DNA of 64,000 bases from Candidatus Poribacteria bacterium. GTDB lineage: Bacteria > Poribacteria > WGA-4E > PCPOR2b. Below, piece after piece: positions 1 to 9,005 of the stretch (positions are counted from its first letter, which is position 1; each line of letters starts with the position of its first letter). The translations under genes and the position numbers were made by a program. Location: assembly GCA_003635265.1 (NCBI GenBank), contig PYIZ01000041.1, positions 1-64,000 of the forward strand, read 5' to 3'. The notes beneath the pieces are model-generated. The model saw only the letters and a list, made by a program, of their open reading frames with translations, made no database searches and was not told where the DNA came from.

Positions 1-194
1 CTATTGTTGACCTTGAAGCCTTAGGTAAAAAGGATCTCGGTATTAAAGCCCAAGGACGTATCGGTTTTGGAACCGTTGATGGCAAGATCATAGTAGATGA
101 TGTGTTTGTTACGACACCCGAAGGCAACCCCTTTTCCGTTGAAGCAAAAGGTAAATTGGCAACGGTTTGGGGCAAGCTGAAAGCTGGGCAGTAG
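1..194 (+). CDS. C-terminal end of a probable secreted protein (5' truncated)
   Basis: An open frame enters from the left edge (first full codon at base 3) and stops with TAG at 192-194, giving 63 residues. Function is not recognisable from the fragment. The last residues read K-L-A-T-V-W-G-K-L-K-A-G-Q, which matches the T-x-W-G-x-[LI]-K ending of the next two genes on the same strand (873-1832 and 2122-2931). Both of those have signal peptides, so this fragment is inferred to be the end of a third exported protein of the same set. The visible part is rich in beta-strand-like alternation with no cysteine. Confidence 0.6.
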   Translation, partial: IVDLEALGKKDLGIKAQGRIGFGTVDGKIIVDDVFVTTPEGNPFSVEAKGKLATVWGKLKAGQ

Positions 195-264
195 ACCACG
201 GTATCTTATGAGGATGCCTCTCATTCGACTGTCACAGATTTGAAAAATGTGAGTGTGCTATGAA

Positions 265-712
265 AATGCTGGAAACAATCCCAATGCTTTAGCGTTGGGT
301 CAAACGGTGCAGTTTTGTCCCGATTCTCGGGATCCCGACCTGTTGGGGCTTGCTTTTCTTAGCAAAAGTATGATATGATTCTAATACGTCCAAAAGCAGG
401 AGCATATCACCTCTACACCTTGTAGAGGCTCCCGTTCCCTCTCGTGATATGGAGGAATTGGGCGCGTGGCTAACCAAGCCATATAAGGACGATAACCAAG
501 TCCGAAAATCTGCACCGTCGTGGCGGGACACGCCAAGACGTAAAACGTCTGTGGAGAGACGGTAAGTCCTCACCGGTAGCACGAGGCACATCTTGTCGAA
601 GCAGATATACGGCTGGGGTGCCATTTTGGGTACGCCCGTAAGTCCGTTAAAAACTCTCAAAGGAGACTCATAAGAATCCCAATGTTTCAACTTTGGGAGA
701 GGTCAATATGTT
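265..712. mobile_element. Transposase-less IS200/IS605-like relic (PATE-type)
   Basis: The stretch 195-872 has no convincing gene. Inside it two similar subterminal hairpins face each other about 400 bp apart. The left one is at 280-299 (cccaatgc, loop ttta, gcgttggg). The right one is at 677-698 (tcccaa, 10-base loop, ttggga) and is preceded by aagaa and followed by gaggtcaat. Such imperfect hairpins near both ends, with a structured GC-rich interior (short palindrome at about 412-428; cggtaagtcctcaccgg at 559-575), resemble IS200/IS605 ends and the guide-RNA-like region near their right ends. No TnpA or TnpB reading frame remains. Exact ends cannot be fixed by eye. Confidence 0.4.
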
Positions 713-872
713 TTTGATAGTGCGTCGGCAGATGAGATACAGTGTTAATTCGGTTGTATCACATCTGAAAAATTAAAAATGAGTTATTTAACCGCGCGAT
801 AAATTGCGCAATTTCAGATAGTTTTTAACTATCGTTTTATCAATTTACTCTAAAATTGGAGGAGATAACACC

Positions 873-1832
873 ATGTTTAGGTATGCTATTCTATGCACGA
901 TGGCGTTAATAATGCTATTTTCTGCATCACTTGTTTTTGCACATTCGGGCGGTACAGCGAAAGCCTTCTTCGCACAAAAGCCGCCTGAACTTGATGGCAA
1001 GGTTGATGCAGAGTTTGAGAAGCATTGGGACGAGTATCAGAAAGCCGATATGCACATGGATGTCGAGCGGGTTCCGGATTGGTTCCTCTTTGAGGAAACC
1101 TCACCAAACCGGGTGAGTCGAGGCACCATTGATGACGCCGAAGATCTGAGTAACAATTTCGGATTTCTCTTTGACGAAGATCGCCTTTACTACGTCGGTG
1201 TGGTCAAGGATGCGAATTTGCCCACTGATATCAATAGCGGCGAGGCGAAGAACAAAGGCGGACCCACCGCACCCAATACATCTGAGTTGTGGCTTGAGTT
1301 TGAGTGGGAACATAACGCTTGCCGGCAACCCAAAGGGAATGATGACCGGGATCTTGCGCAAGTTGACTGCTGCAAGCCCCAACCTGGCGATCACTGGTGG
1401 CGGATTAAACCGTGGACGGGTTCCGGTACCTCCGAACCTGCCTGCTGGTGGAACCATGGGCAGAACGCTGTCCTCGGCGACCGGCATGTCTTCGATCCGG
1501 ATTGTACCGCAAATTCAGCGGCGACCCAGACCGGTGATGGCATGATAATCGAAGTTCACCTTGACTACAAGGACGGTCAGAAAATCTCGACCATCGCTCC
1601 GTTCGAATTCCAAGATGGAATGGTAACAGGATTTGATTCCACGATGAATGACCACGAAGAAGCGGGCGCGAGTCGAGAGGGTTCCATTTCTTGGGCATCA
1701 TCCTTTGAGAATGACAACTGTGTCTGCATCTACGGCGACCTCCAGTTCGTCGGTGTGCGCTCTGTCACTCCCAAGGATAAGCTCCCACAGACGTGGGGCA
1801 ATATTAAGTTGAATGCAGAACGAGGACTGTAA
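873..1832 (+). CDS. Secreted CBM9-like sugar-binding protein
   Basis: 319 residues with a clear Sec signal peptide (hydrophobic residues 5-22, cleavage near F-A-H). The mature part starts with P-P-E-L-D-G-K-V-D-A, the usual opening of CBM9/DOMON-like carbohydrate-binding domains. It ends with a G-F-D-x-T-M-N-D-H-E-E segment followed by R-E-G-S-I-S-W, also typical of that fold. Several cysteines in the middle (C-C-K-P, A-C-W-W, D-N-C-V-C) suggest disulphides. The C terminus carries Q-T-W-G-N-I-K, shared with both neighbours. The start is set by GGAGGAG at 858-864. A small hairpin (817-823 with 827-833) lies in the leader. Inferred role: extracellular or envelope sugar binding; the ligand is unknown. 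Confidence 0.65.
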   Translation: MFRYAILCTMALIMLFSASLVFAHSGGTAKAFFAQKPPELDGKVDAEFEKHWDEYQKADMHMDVERVPDWFLFEETSPNRVSRGTIDDAEDLSNNFGFLFDEDRLYYVGVVKDANLPTDINSGEAKNKGGPTAPNTSELWLEFEWEHNACRQPKGNDDRDLAQVDCCKPQPGDHWWRIKPWTGSGTSEPACWWNHGQNAVLGDRHVFDPDCTANSAATQTGDGMIIEVHLDYKDGQKISTIAPFEFQDGMVTGFDSTMNDHEEAGASREGSISWASSFENDNCVCIYGDLQFVGVRSVTPKDKLPQTWGNIKLNAERGL

Positions 1833-1850
1833 TCGCGTAGTCCAAATATG

Positions 1851-1900
1851 AAGCGTGATGCACTGTTAAATCAATGCATCACGCTTTATTTTTATTTTTT
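1851..1900 (+). terminator. Rho-independent terminator
   Basis: A perfect 12-bp stem (1851-1862 with 1875-1886, aagcgtgatgca / tgcatcacgctt) with a 12-base loop is followed by a T-rich tract to 1900. It lies 18 bp after the CBM9-like gene and separates it from the next secreted-protein gene. Confidence 0.9.
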
Positions 1901-2121
1901 AGTTGGATAGAGATTGAATGTGTTCTGTAGGAGCTCGCGTTACAGACTTTGACTGCCCTTTTTACACGGCAATGTAACAAGGTCCCAATAACAGCGGTTT
2001 AAGCATCAAGGGAAATTGAAAAACAATAACTCAACGTTTCTTAAAATAGTTCAAACTCAAGTGATTTAACACCGAAAATTTAGAACAAGTTATGTTTTAA
2101 AGAGATAAGGAGGGAGTTGAA

Positions 2122-2931
2122 ATGAAAAGAATTCTATCATCACTATTCACCCTCATATTTGCCAGCGTTATGATGTGTCTCTTCTTGTCCCCTACCGCTA
2201 TGGCAAAAATCCTTTTTGAGGATAACTTCAGAAACGCAGAGAAATCGAAAAACAACTGGGTGTTCGCCGCAGGCGATTGGAAAGTTCAAGGCGGTAAATT
2301 GACGCAAGGTGCGCAGCAAGAGCGCACAATGGCTTACATGTCGGATAAAGCTTGGCCGGAAGAATATGATACCAAGGAGACCGCGCTGACTCAGTATATT
2401 GTTGAGGTGACTGTGAAGAAGCTCAGGGGCGACAATGGTGCCTTAATCTTCTGGCGTATCAGAGATGATATGAAAGTGCAGATCGGCAGGGAGTGTGGCG
2501 GTGGTTTTAACAGTTCGTTCTGTTTAGGCGACGCCGGTGCAAAGGGACGCCTCGAAAAGATAGGCAAAGGTCGCATTAAGCTTTGGTGGGACCTTGGTCG
2601 CCAGGACGAGAAATCGGTTCTGGTGAGAGACATTAACGGAATTGCCAGAGATTTCGAAGCCTCAGAATCAAAGCACAAACTCGCGAAAAACAAAGAGGTT
2701 CGGGTCAGAATTGAAAATGACACTAAGTTTGTTAAGTTGTTTCTTGATGATAACCTGGTCTGGGAAGGCAAGGTCATCCAAGGTGCCAATACGGGTGGAA
2801 GGATTGCTCTTGGTACCCATGCGACATCTGCTGAATTTTCTGACTTTGTTATCACCGACCTCAAGGGAGAGGCCGTTGAACCCGGTGGCAAGATAACGAC
2901 CACTTGGGGTTCCCTCAAAACCCGTCGATAA
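2122..2931 (+). CDS. Secreted LamG/DUF1080-like jelly-roll protein
   Basis: 269 residues: signal peptide 1-28 (cleavage after A-M-A), then a single domain of about 220 residues. It opens L-F-E-D-N-F and continues N-N-W-x-F-A-A-G-D-W-K-V-Q-G-G-K-L. It ends with a L-F-L-D-D-N-L-V-W strand and G-G-R-I-A-L-G-T, the pattern of concanavalin-like (LamG, DUF1080/3-keto-disaccharide hydrolase-like) beta sandwiches. No catalytic residues can be named. The C terminus is T-T-T-W-G-S-L-K-T-R-R, the motif shared with the two preceding genes. The start is supported by AGGAGGGA about 6 bases upstream. Inferred to be exported and to bind polysaccharide or another surface ligand. Confidence 0.6.
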   Translation: MKRILSSLFTLIFASVMMCLFLSPTAMAKILFEDNFRNAEKSKNNWVFAAGDWKVQGGKLTQGAQQERTMAYMSDKAWPEEYDTKETALTQYIVEVTVKKLRGDNGALIFWRIRDDMKVQIGRECGGGFNSSFCLGDAGAKGRLEKIGKGRIKLWWDLGRQDEKSVLVRDINGIARDFEASESKHKLAKNKEVRVRIENDTKFVKLFLDDNLVWEGKVIQGANTGGRIALGTHATSAEFSDFVITDLKGEAVEPGGKITTTWGSLKTRR

Positions 2932-2977
2932 ATCTGTTCTTTCGCATTCAATTGTTTATATTCAAGAGATATTTTGT

Positions 2978-3019
2978 AAAGCCCCCGCCTTTTGGTGTGG
3001 GGCTTTCTTCTTTTTAATT
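2978..3019 (+). terminator. Rho-independent terminator
   Basis: Stem 2978-2985 (aaagcccc) with 2999-3006 (ggggcttt), followed by a pyrimidine/T-rich tail. It closes the secreted-protein gene at 2122-2931. It also shows that the membrane-protein gene downstream must start after it. Confidence 0.85.
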
Positions 3020-3048
3020 TTCTACAAAATCCCCACCTATTTCTTGCC

Positions 3049-4971
3049 ATGAAGGACACAAACGCGATAATCCCAATCAAAAAGCGTGCGGTGCTGATCG
3101 GTGCGTTGCTAATCATCGCCAACAGTTACTGGATCGCCTATGTCGAAATGATATGGCATACGGCGCATCTGACAACCGTTTCGCTGTCCGTCAACGTCAT
3201 GTTTGCTGTCCTGATGATAACGTGGCTAAACATAATTGTCCGTCAGATTTCGCCCCAATCTGCTCTCAATCAACAAGATCTCCTCGTTATCTATGCGATG
3301 CTTGCGGTGGGAAGTTGCTTCTCCGGGCACGACGCGATGCCCCGTTTGATGGGACTAATGCCCTACGCGTTCCGCTTTGCGACGCCTGAAAACGACTGGG
3401 CGGCGTTGCTATTTCACCACCTGCCGGATTGGTTGGTCATCTCCGACCCGAAGACCGTCAACGATTTTTACGAAGGGAATGTCAATTTCTTTACCGACGG
3501 CTATGTGCGGTATTGGGTGACACCCATCCTGTCGTGGTCGGTTGTCATCTTCTCGTTGATGCTCATTTTCCTTTGCCTGACATCGCTTATCAGAAGGCAG
3601 TGGGTCGATCGTGAAAAATTAGCGTATCCGATTATCCAAATCCCGCTCGAAATCACTGCTCAGTCTGGGGGGATCTTCAGGAATCGTGTCCTGTGGATCG
3701 GCTTTGGGATTGCCTTTGGCGCTGACCTGTGGAACGGCATTGCGTATTTCTTCCCTATTCTCCCCTCTCTGCCCATTAATGACCGCACAAGAAACGTCTT
3801 CAGCTTTTCACAGAAACCGTGGAATGCGATGGGCAGTACTTCGTTTTATTTTCATCCCTATCTGATTGGTCTCTCCTTTGTCCTACCGTTAGATCTTTCC
3901 TTCTCGTGTACGTTCTTCTATCTCCTGCGGAAGGCGCAACTTGTCTTTGGCAGCATGGCAGGCGTCAGGAGTATTCCCGGCTACCCATTCTTGGGTGAAC
4001 AGGGCACGGGTGCTCTATTCGCTTTACTCGTCGTGACCTGTTGGACCGGCAGAAGGCATTTCGTGCAGGTTCTCTCTCGCGTCATTCATCCAAATCAGTC
4101 TGACGAGGAGAACGAGCCAATTTCCTACCGAACTGCTGTCGTTATACTGTTTATCTGTCTCTTGGTGTTGATGGTCTTCTGCATCAAGGGTGGGATGTCA
4201 CTCTGGGGCTACGCTGTTTTTATCGGCATTTACTTCGCGATTGTTGTTGGATTGGCGCGTATGCGGGCAGAGTTGGGTCCCCCAATCCACTCCATCGGCT
4301 ACATAAATCCACAATACATGATGGTTGCTATGTTCGGCACGCGACGCCTAAAACCGGGGAATTTAACGATACTCTCGTTGATGAACTGGATGAGTGGTGC
4401 CGGGTTTCGCACCCACCCGATACCCGATCAACTTGAGTCCTTCAAACTGGCAGAGCGAACTAACATCAGAAATCGGACGATGTTCATTGTGTTGATTATT
4501 GCTAGCATTGTCGGGATCGAGTCCAGCCTCATCCTTTACCCATATACGATTTACAAGACAGGGGTCGCGGCGGGATCTGAACAGATTCATGCCGGCGGTT
4601 CGGGAACTTACAACCTTCTCTCCGGGTGGTTGGTCAATCCCAAGCCAACGAATTGGTTATCAATGAGCGTTCTCGGATTTGCTTTTTTCGTGAACCTCGG
4701 TATAATGTTTTTCCGTGCGCGCTTTGTTTGGTGCCCACTGCACCCGGCAGGCTACGTTATTGGTCTTGCACCCGGCACAACGGATATGATCTGGTTCCCT
4801 GTAGCAATCGCAATGACTACCAAGTGGCTGCTAATCAGGCATGGTGGTATCAAAGCCTATCGTGCCGCAATACCCTTTTTCGTGGGATTAGTTCTCGGCG
4901 AAGCGGTGATGGGATGCTTCTGGCCCATCTTGAGCCTCATTCTCACTTCCTCCGTGTATAGTTGGTGGTAG
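3049..4971 (+). CDS. DUF6785/DUF6784-type polytopic membrane protein
   Basis: 640 residues with at least a dozen hydrophobic segments, starting with a short cytoplasmic N terminus and T-N-A-I-I-P-I-K-K-R. The long soluble loops, the region G-H-D-A-M-P-R-L-M-G near residue 95, and the segment E-L-G-P-P-I-H-S-I-G-Y-I-N-P-Q-Y fit the DUF6785/DUF6784 family recalled from Poribacteria and Planctomycetes genomes, whose substrate is unknown. The frame is open from 2992, but that region overlaps the preceding terminator, so ATG 3049 is chosen; no strong ribosome site is visible. A transport role is inferred only from the membrane topology. Confidence 0.7.
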   Translation: MKDTNAIIPIKKRAVLIGALLIIANSYWIAYVEMIWHTAHLTTVSLSVNVMFAVLMITWLNIIVRQISPQSALNQQDLLVIYAMLAVGSCFSGHDAMPRLMGLMPYAFRFATPENDWAALLFHHLPDWLVISDPKTVNDFYEGNVNFFTDGYVRYWVTPILSWSVVIFSLMLIFLCLTSLIRRQWVDREKLAYPIIQIPLEITAQSGGIFRNRVLWIGFGIAFGADLWNGIAYFFPILPSLPINDRTRNVFSFSQKPWNAMGSTSFYFHPYLIGLSFVLPLDLSFSCTFFYLLRKAQLVFGSMAGVRSIPGYPFLGEQGTGALFALLVVTCWTGRRHFVQVLSRVIHPNQSDEENEPISYRTAVVILFICLLVLMVFCIKGGMSLWGYAVFIGIYFAIVVGLARMRAELGPPIHSIGYINPQYMMVAMFGTRRLKPGNLTILSLMNWMSGAGFRTHPIPDQLESFKLAERTNIRNRTMFIVLIIASIVGIESSLILYPYTIYKTGVAAGSEQIHAGGSGTYNLLSGWLVNPKPTNWLSMSVLGFAFFVNLGIMFFRARFVWCPLHPAGYVIGLAPGTTDMIWFPVAIAMTTKWLLIRHGGIKAYRAAIPFFVGLVLGEAVMGCFWPILSLILTSSVYSWW

Positions 4972-4986
4972 TGATAGATAGGGCTA

Positions 4987-5102
4987 TTTATGGTAGATTT
5001 TAGAATTACTTAGATACACCCAATGCACGCTAACCCCCTAAATCCCCCTTATCAGGGGGACTTACCGATGAACGTCTACTTATTTTTATAGTTGACCATA
5101 AA
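4987..5102. repeat. MITE-like inverted-repeat element, copy 1
   Basis: Ends are perfect 8-bp inverted repeats (4987-4994 tttatggt, 5095-5102 accataaa). The arms continue imperfectly inward for about 30 bp (tagaatta and gtctacttattttt). The centre holds a GC hairpin (tccccc 5043-5048 with ggggga 5055-5060). A second copy with the same arm layout lies at 47065-47174. There is no coding capacity. Confidence 0.5.
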
Positions 5103-5186
5103 TGCCCCTAAGTGGTGGAAGATCTCGTTGTGACCTAAGTTTTCACTTAAACAAAGCTTGAGTGGGGAGCCTGGAAGATCGGCTTT

Positions 5187-5906
5187 ATGAAGCTAAGTGT
5201 TTTGATGCCAGTTTACAATGAGAGAAAAACGCTTGCGGAAATCGTTTCTCGTGTGCTTAATCAGACAATCAACGGCATCGATTCCCTTGAACTAGTGATC
5301 GTGGATGATGCGTCAACCGACGGTTCGACTGAAATTCTCGAACAGTTGGCAAAAACTCATCAGCAGATTAAACCGATTTTTCAAAAAAAGAACCGAGGGA
5401 AAGGTGCTGTAATCCGGGCGGCGATTGAAGTCGCTTCTGGCGATATAGCCATTATCCAAGATGCGGATCTCGAATACGATCCGAATGATTTCCGGGTAGT
5501 ATTGACCCCCATCCTGCAGGGTAATGCGGACGTGGTTTATGGATCTCGCTTTATGATAAAAAAGGACGGGCGGGACTTATTCTCCAAACACGCTTGGGGG
5601 AACAGATTTCTGACATTTCTGAGTAACAGGTTTACAAACCTCAATCTGACAGACATGGAAACCTGCTATAAGGCGTTTCGCTTACATTCCCTGAAAACAA
5701 TCCCGTTACGGTCAAACCGTTTTGGGATTGAACCAGAAATTACGGCGAAAATTGCCAAGCGAAAGTTACGCTTCCACGAAGTTCCCATTAGTTATCACGC
5801 CCGCACCTACGCCGAAGGGAAAAAGATTAAATGGAAAGATGGGATTGTTGCGATTTACATTATCCTCAAATATTGGATTATTGATGATAGTCTCAAAAAG
5901 GACTAG
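5187..5906 (+). CDS. Family 2 glycosyltransferase (dolichyl/polyprenyl-phosphate sugar synthase type)
   Basis: 239 residues, a single GT-A domain without C-terminal membrane helices. Typical features are the start L-S-V-L-M-P-V-Y-N-E-R, V-D-D-A-S-T-D-G-S (nucleotide-sugar binding), I-Q-D-A-D-L-E-Y-D-P (metal-binding DxD-like motif), V-V-Y-G-S-R-F, and F-G-I-E-P-E-I-T-A-K. These match the DPM1-like subfamily that moves a hexose from a nucleotide sugar to polyprenyl phosphate at the cytoplasmic membrane. It lies 31 bp upstream of a mannose-1-phosphate guanylyltransferase gene on the same strand, so GDP-mannose is a plausible donor (inference). Confidence 0.85.
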   Translation: MKLSVLMPVYNERKTLAEIVSRVLNQTINGIDSLELVIVDDASTDGSTEILEQLAKTHQQIKPIFQKKNRGKGAVIRAAIEVASGDIAIIQDADLEYDPNDFRVVLTPILQGNADVVYGSRFMIKKDGRDLFSKHAWGNRFLTFLSNRFTNLNLTDMETCYKAFRLHSLKTIPLRSNRFGIEPEITAKIAKRKLRFHEVPISYHARTYAEGKKIKWKDGIVAIYIILKYWIIDDSLKKD

Positions 5907-5937
5907 CCAAGATTGAAAATCTAGGTTGGGAGGCAGT

Positions 5938-7020
5938 ATGTATACTGTTATTATGGCAGGTGGAAAGGGAACTCGCTTTTGGCCCCTAAGCACCGAGGAT
6001 ACACCCAAACAACTGTTATCTCTGGTAGGCGATACCAGCTTGCTTCAACAAACGGTGGCTCGCATCGCCCCACTCATACTGCTAGAAGATATCTATGTTG
6101 TGACCGGTGAGTCCTTAATATCAGTGACAAAACGCCACCTCCCCGACCTCCCGTCAGAAAACATCATAGCGGAACCGGTGGGGCGGAACACCCTGCCCTG
6201 TATTGGATTGGCAGCCCTCCATCTGAAAAAACGGAGGGACGGCGATGCCGTCATGGTTGTGTTACCCGCGGACAGCGTTATCCAACGTCAGGATCAATTC
6301 CGTAAGTTGCTGCAATATGCCGAAAATATTGCGGCAAACGATAACGCCTTAATCACTTTCGGAATTCCGCCCACCCGCATTGAGACCGGGTACGGTTACA
6401 TCCATCTCGGATCAGCAGCCCATACAACCGATGATTTTCAAGCGTTCCAAGCCTGTCAATTTGTCGAGAAACCGGATAGGGAAACCGCAGAAAAGTACCT
6501 TGAGAGTCAAGAATACCTTTGGAATAGTGGTATGTTTGTGTGGCGGGTTGACCTTATTCTCAATGCTATCAAGACCTATCAGCCTTCCATTTATCAGAGA
6601 TTGATGGAGATCGACGCTGCCATCGGAACCCCAAGCGAGGCTGAGGCAATATCTCACGCTTATTCCCAGATGAAGAGCATCTCCGTTGATTACGGTGTGA
6701 TGGAAAAGGCGAAGGAGGTGCTGGTAATTCCCGCGGATATTGGTTGGAATGATGTGGGAAGTTGGGGGGCGATGCACGAACTGTATGAACGGGATACGTC
6801 TGGAAACACTGTACGCGGGAAGCACATAGGAATAGATACCCAAGATTGTATCATTTTCAATCAGACTGCACAGAATCCCGATGTTATTGAGGGCAAACTG
6901 ATTGCGACCATCGGGGTGAGCGATCTTGTCATCGTGGAGTCCGAGCATGCGGTGTTGGTCTGTCCTATAGATCGTGTACAAGAAGTCAAGGATTTGGTTG
7001 AGAAGTTGGAGGATTTATAA
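5938..7020 (+). CDS. manC: Mannose-1-phosphate guanylyltransferase
   Basis: 360 residues. It makes GDP-mannose from mannose-1-phosphate and GTP. The nucleotidyltransferase signature G-G-K-G-T-R-F-W-P-L-S is at the N terminus. F-V-E-K-P-D, W-N-S-G-M-F-V-W, S-V-D-Y-G-V-M-E-K and G-W-N-D-V-G-S-W follow in the usual order. The protein ends after the left-handed beta-helix part, so it is the short form without the cupin phosphomannose isomerase domain. ATG 5938 is preferred over an upstream TTG (5926) because GGGAGG at 5928-5933 sits just before it. It is probably co-transcribed with the preceding glycosyltransferase and supplies its donor. Confidence 0.92.
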   Translation: MYTVIMAGGKGTRFWPLSTEDTPKQLLSLVGDTSLLQQTVARIAPLILLEDIYVVTGESLISVTKRHLPDLPSENIIAEPVGRNTLPCIGLAALHLKKRRDGDAVMVVLPADSVIQRQDQFRKLLQYAENIAANDNALITFGIPPTRIETGYGYIHLGSAAHTTDDFQAFQACQFVEKPDRETAEKYLESQEYLWNSGMFVWRVDLILNAIKTYQPSIYQRLMEIDAAIGTPSEAEAISHAYSQMKSISVDYGVMEKAKEVLVIPADIGWNDVGSWGAMHELYERDTSGNTVRGKHIGIDTQDCIIFNQTAQNPDVIEGKLIATIGVSDLVIVESEHAVLVCPIDRVQEVKDLVEKLEDL

Positions 7021-7048
7021 GCACAAACTAATATTATGGAAGAGAAAG

Positions 7049-8176
7049 ATGATTGAATATATCTGTGATCAGTGCAATACGACATACCGTATCGACACCC
7101 TTCGATACAAATGCGATTGCGGTCAACCGCTTCAATTAAAGAGAACGGAGAGCGAATCTTCAATTGCCCCAATTTCCAAGGACGACAGCACACTCTGGCG
7201 CTATCGGCAAGCCCTTCCAATTACCGATGACGCATCGATAATCTCACTCGGTGAAGGGATGACTCCGCTTGTATCTTTTGATAACGACACGCATGACCAT
7301 CGGCTGAAGTTGGATTTTGTTTGCCCGACAGGTTCGTACAAAGATCGTGGGGCTGCTGTTCTCTTGTCTAAAGTCAAAGAACTCGGTGTCCAAGAGGTGG
7401 TTGAGGATTCGTCGGGGAACGCGGGGGCAGCGATTGCGGCATATAGCGCGAAGGCGGGGATCAACTGCACAATCTACTGTCCGGCGTCTACCTCAAAAGG
7501 GAAACTTGCACAAATCTCGATGTATGGCGCTAAACTAAAACTGATTGAAGGGAATCGCGCTGCAACGACACAGGCAGTTCTTGAAGCGGCGGAAACCACC
7601 TATTACGCCTCACACAACTGGAATCCCTTCTTTCTGGAAGGCACAAAAACTATCGCCTTCGAGATAGCGGAGCAGCTCGGTTGGCAGGCGCCAGACCATG
7701 TCATCTGTCCAATCGGGTTTGGAAGCGTTTATATGGGTTTGTGGGTCGGATTTGGAGAACTTCAGGCGCAGGGGATTATCACCAAAATTCCCCACTTACT
7801 TGGCGTTCAATCCGCAGCGTGCTGCCCCGTTTACAAGGCGTATTCCGAAAATAGGACGCAGATTGAAAGATCTCCCCAAACTTATGAGACGCTCGCAGAG
7901 GGTATCACATCGGAGGTGCCGATCCGTGGAGATACAATTATGCAGGCTCTCCGCGAGACTGACGGTGCAATCACAATCGTTGATGAGGCGGAGATTGAGA
8001 TCGGGATTAAAGCCCTTGCTTCAAAGGGCATCTACGTCGAGCCTACTTCCGCCGTTATCGTCAAAGCGTTTGATAAGTTTGTAGAATCGGGGGTTATCCG
8101 CGCGGGAGATATTACTGTCTCTATCCTGACAGGTTCAGGTTTGAAGGCGACCGACAAACTGATGAAGATAGCATAA
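7049..8176 (+). CDS. thrC: Threonine synthase
   Basis: 375 residues, fold-type II PLP enzyme converting O-phosphohomoserine to threonine. A small zinc-ribbon-like start (C-D-Q-C and C-D-C-G) is typical of one ThrC branch. L-G-E-G-M-T-P-L, the PLP lysine in S-Y-K-D-R-G, S-S-G-N-A-G-A-A and the glycine-rich phosphate loop follow. The end L-T-G-S-G-L-K is characteristic. The upstream part of the open frame (from 6974) overlaps the guanylyltransferase gene, so ATG 7049 is taken. It is followed 21 bp later by an SDR gene and then kbl, which points to threonine/amino-acid metabolism in this stretch. Confidence 0.9.
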   Translation: MIEYICDQCNTTYRIDTLRYKCDCGQPLQLKRTESESSIAPISKDDSTLWRYRQALPITDDASIISLGEGMTPLVSFDNDTHDHRLKLDFVCPTGSYKDRGAAVLLSKVKELGVQEVVEDSSGNAGAAIAAYSAKAGINCTIYCPASTSKGKLAQISMYGAKLKLIEGNRAATTQAVLEAAETTYYASHNWNPFFLEGTKTIAFEIAEQLGWQAPDHVICPIGFGSVYMGLWVGFGELQAQGIITKIPHLLGVQSAACCPVYKAYSENRTQIERSPQTYETLAEGITSEVPIRGDTIMQALRETDGAITIVDEAEIEIGIKALASKGIYVEPTSAVIVKAFDKFVESGVIRAGDITVSILTGSGLKATDKLMKIA

Positions 8177-8197
8177 GAGGATACAAGGAGATATACG

Positions 8198-8962
8198 ATG
8201 GGACAATCCGACGGGAAACTTCACAATCAGGTGGCGATTGTTACGGGTGCCGCGCAAGGAATGGGCGCCGCGATTGCTGGTCGTTTGGCAGTGGAAGGTG
8301 CGAAGGTTGTCGTGAGTGATATCAATGCCGAAAAAGTCGCGCAGGTTGCTGAGAGAATAAGTGCTGCCGCTGGCAGCAGCGCGTTGTCGATGAGGACGGA
8401 TGTCACGAAAGAGGACGAGGTCGCTGAAATGGTAGAAGCGGCTGCCACTCACTATGGGACGGTTGATATTCTGGTCAACAATGCGGGGATTCTCTATCCA
8501 ACCCGAATTGACTATGTGACCAAAGCCGAGTGGGATGAGGTCCTTGATGTCAACCTGAACGGTAGTTTTCTCTGTTCAAAGGCGGTGCTGCCGATAATGA
8601 AGGAAAACAGATTTGGTCGCATCGTCAATATGTCTTCATCTGCAGGGCGAAGTGTCAGCACACTCGGCGGCGTTCATTACACCGCTGCCAAAGCGGGTGT
8701 CCTCGGCTTGACACGCGGGATGGCAAAAGAGGTTGCCCCCTTTGGTATTACCGTCAATGCGATTTGTCCCGGATTAATCGATACAGAGATGGCACGGGAA
8801 AACTGCACCCCTGAACAGTTACGCGCTTATGAAGAGAGTTTTCCAATTCCCAGATTGGGGACACCTGATGAAGTGGCACAACTCATAATCTTTCTAGCGA
8901 CGGATGCAGCGTATATTACAGGGGCATCGATCGATATCAACGGCGGTGATTTGATGATGTGA
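8198..8962 (+). CDS. SDR-family NAD(P)-dependent oxidoreductase
   Basis: 254 residues, classical short-chain dehydrogenase. It has the cofactor motif T-G-A-A-Q-G-M-G at residues 18-25, N-N-A-G, the catalytic Ser in M-S-S-S-A-G and Y-T-A-A-K with the YxxxK pair. The end G-A-S-I-D-I-N-G-G fits the FabG-like group. Aspartate after the second strand (V-V-V-S-D-I-N) suggests NAD rather than NADP. The start is supported by AAGGAG at 8185-8190. It lies between thrC and kbl; a role in amino-alcohol or sugar oxidation is possible, but the substrate cannot be read from sequence. Confidence 0.88.
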   Translation: MGQSDGKLHNQVAIVTGAAQGMGAAIAGRLAVEGAKVVVSDINAEKVAQVAERISAAAGSSALSMRTDVTKEDEVAEMVEAAATHYGTVDILVNNAGILYPTRIDYVTKAEWDEVLDVNLNGSFLCSKAVLPIMKENRFGRIVNMSSSAGRSVSTLGGVHYTAAKAGVLGLTRGMAKEVAPFGITVNAICPGLIDTEMARENCTPEQLRAYEESFPIPRLGTPDEVAQLIIFLATDAAYITGASIDINGGDLMM

Positions 8963-9005
8963 GGGACGGAGTTGTCTATCGCTTATCCAAATGGAGGGAT
9001 ACGGA

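Noticed and set aside
289..690. Minus-strand open frame of 133 codons in the IS-like relic
   Set aside because: No similarity to TnpA or TnpB motifs, odd composition, and it runs across the hairpins; taken as chance.
2391..3122. Long minus-strand frame opposite the secreted-protein gene
   Set aside because: It overlaps a gene with a signal peptide, a ribosome site and a terminator; no recognisable domain of its own.
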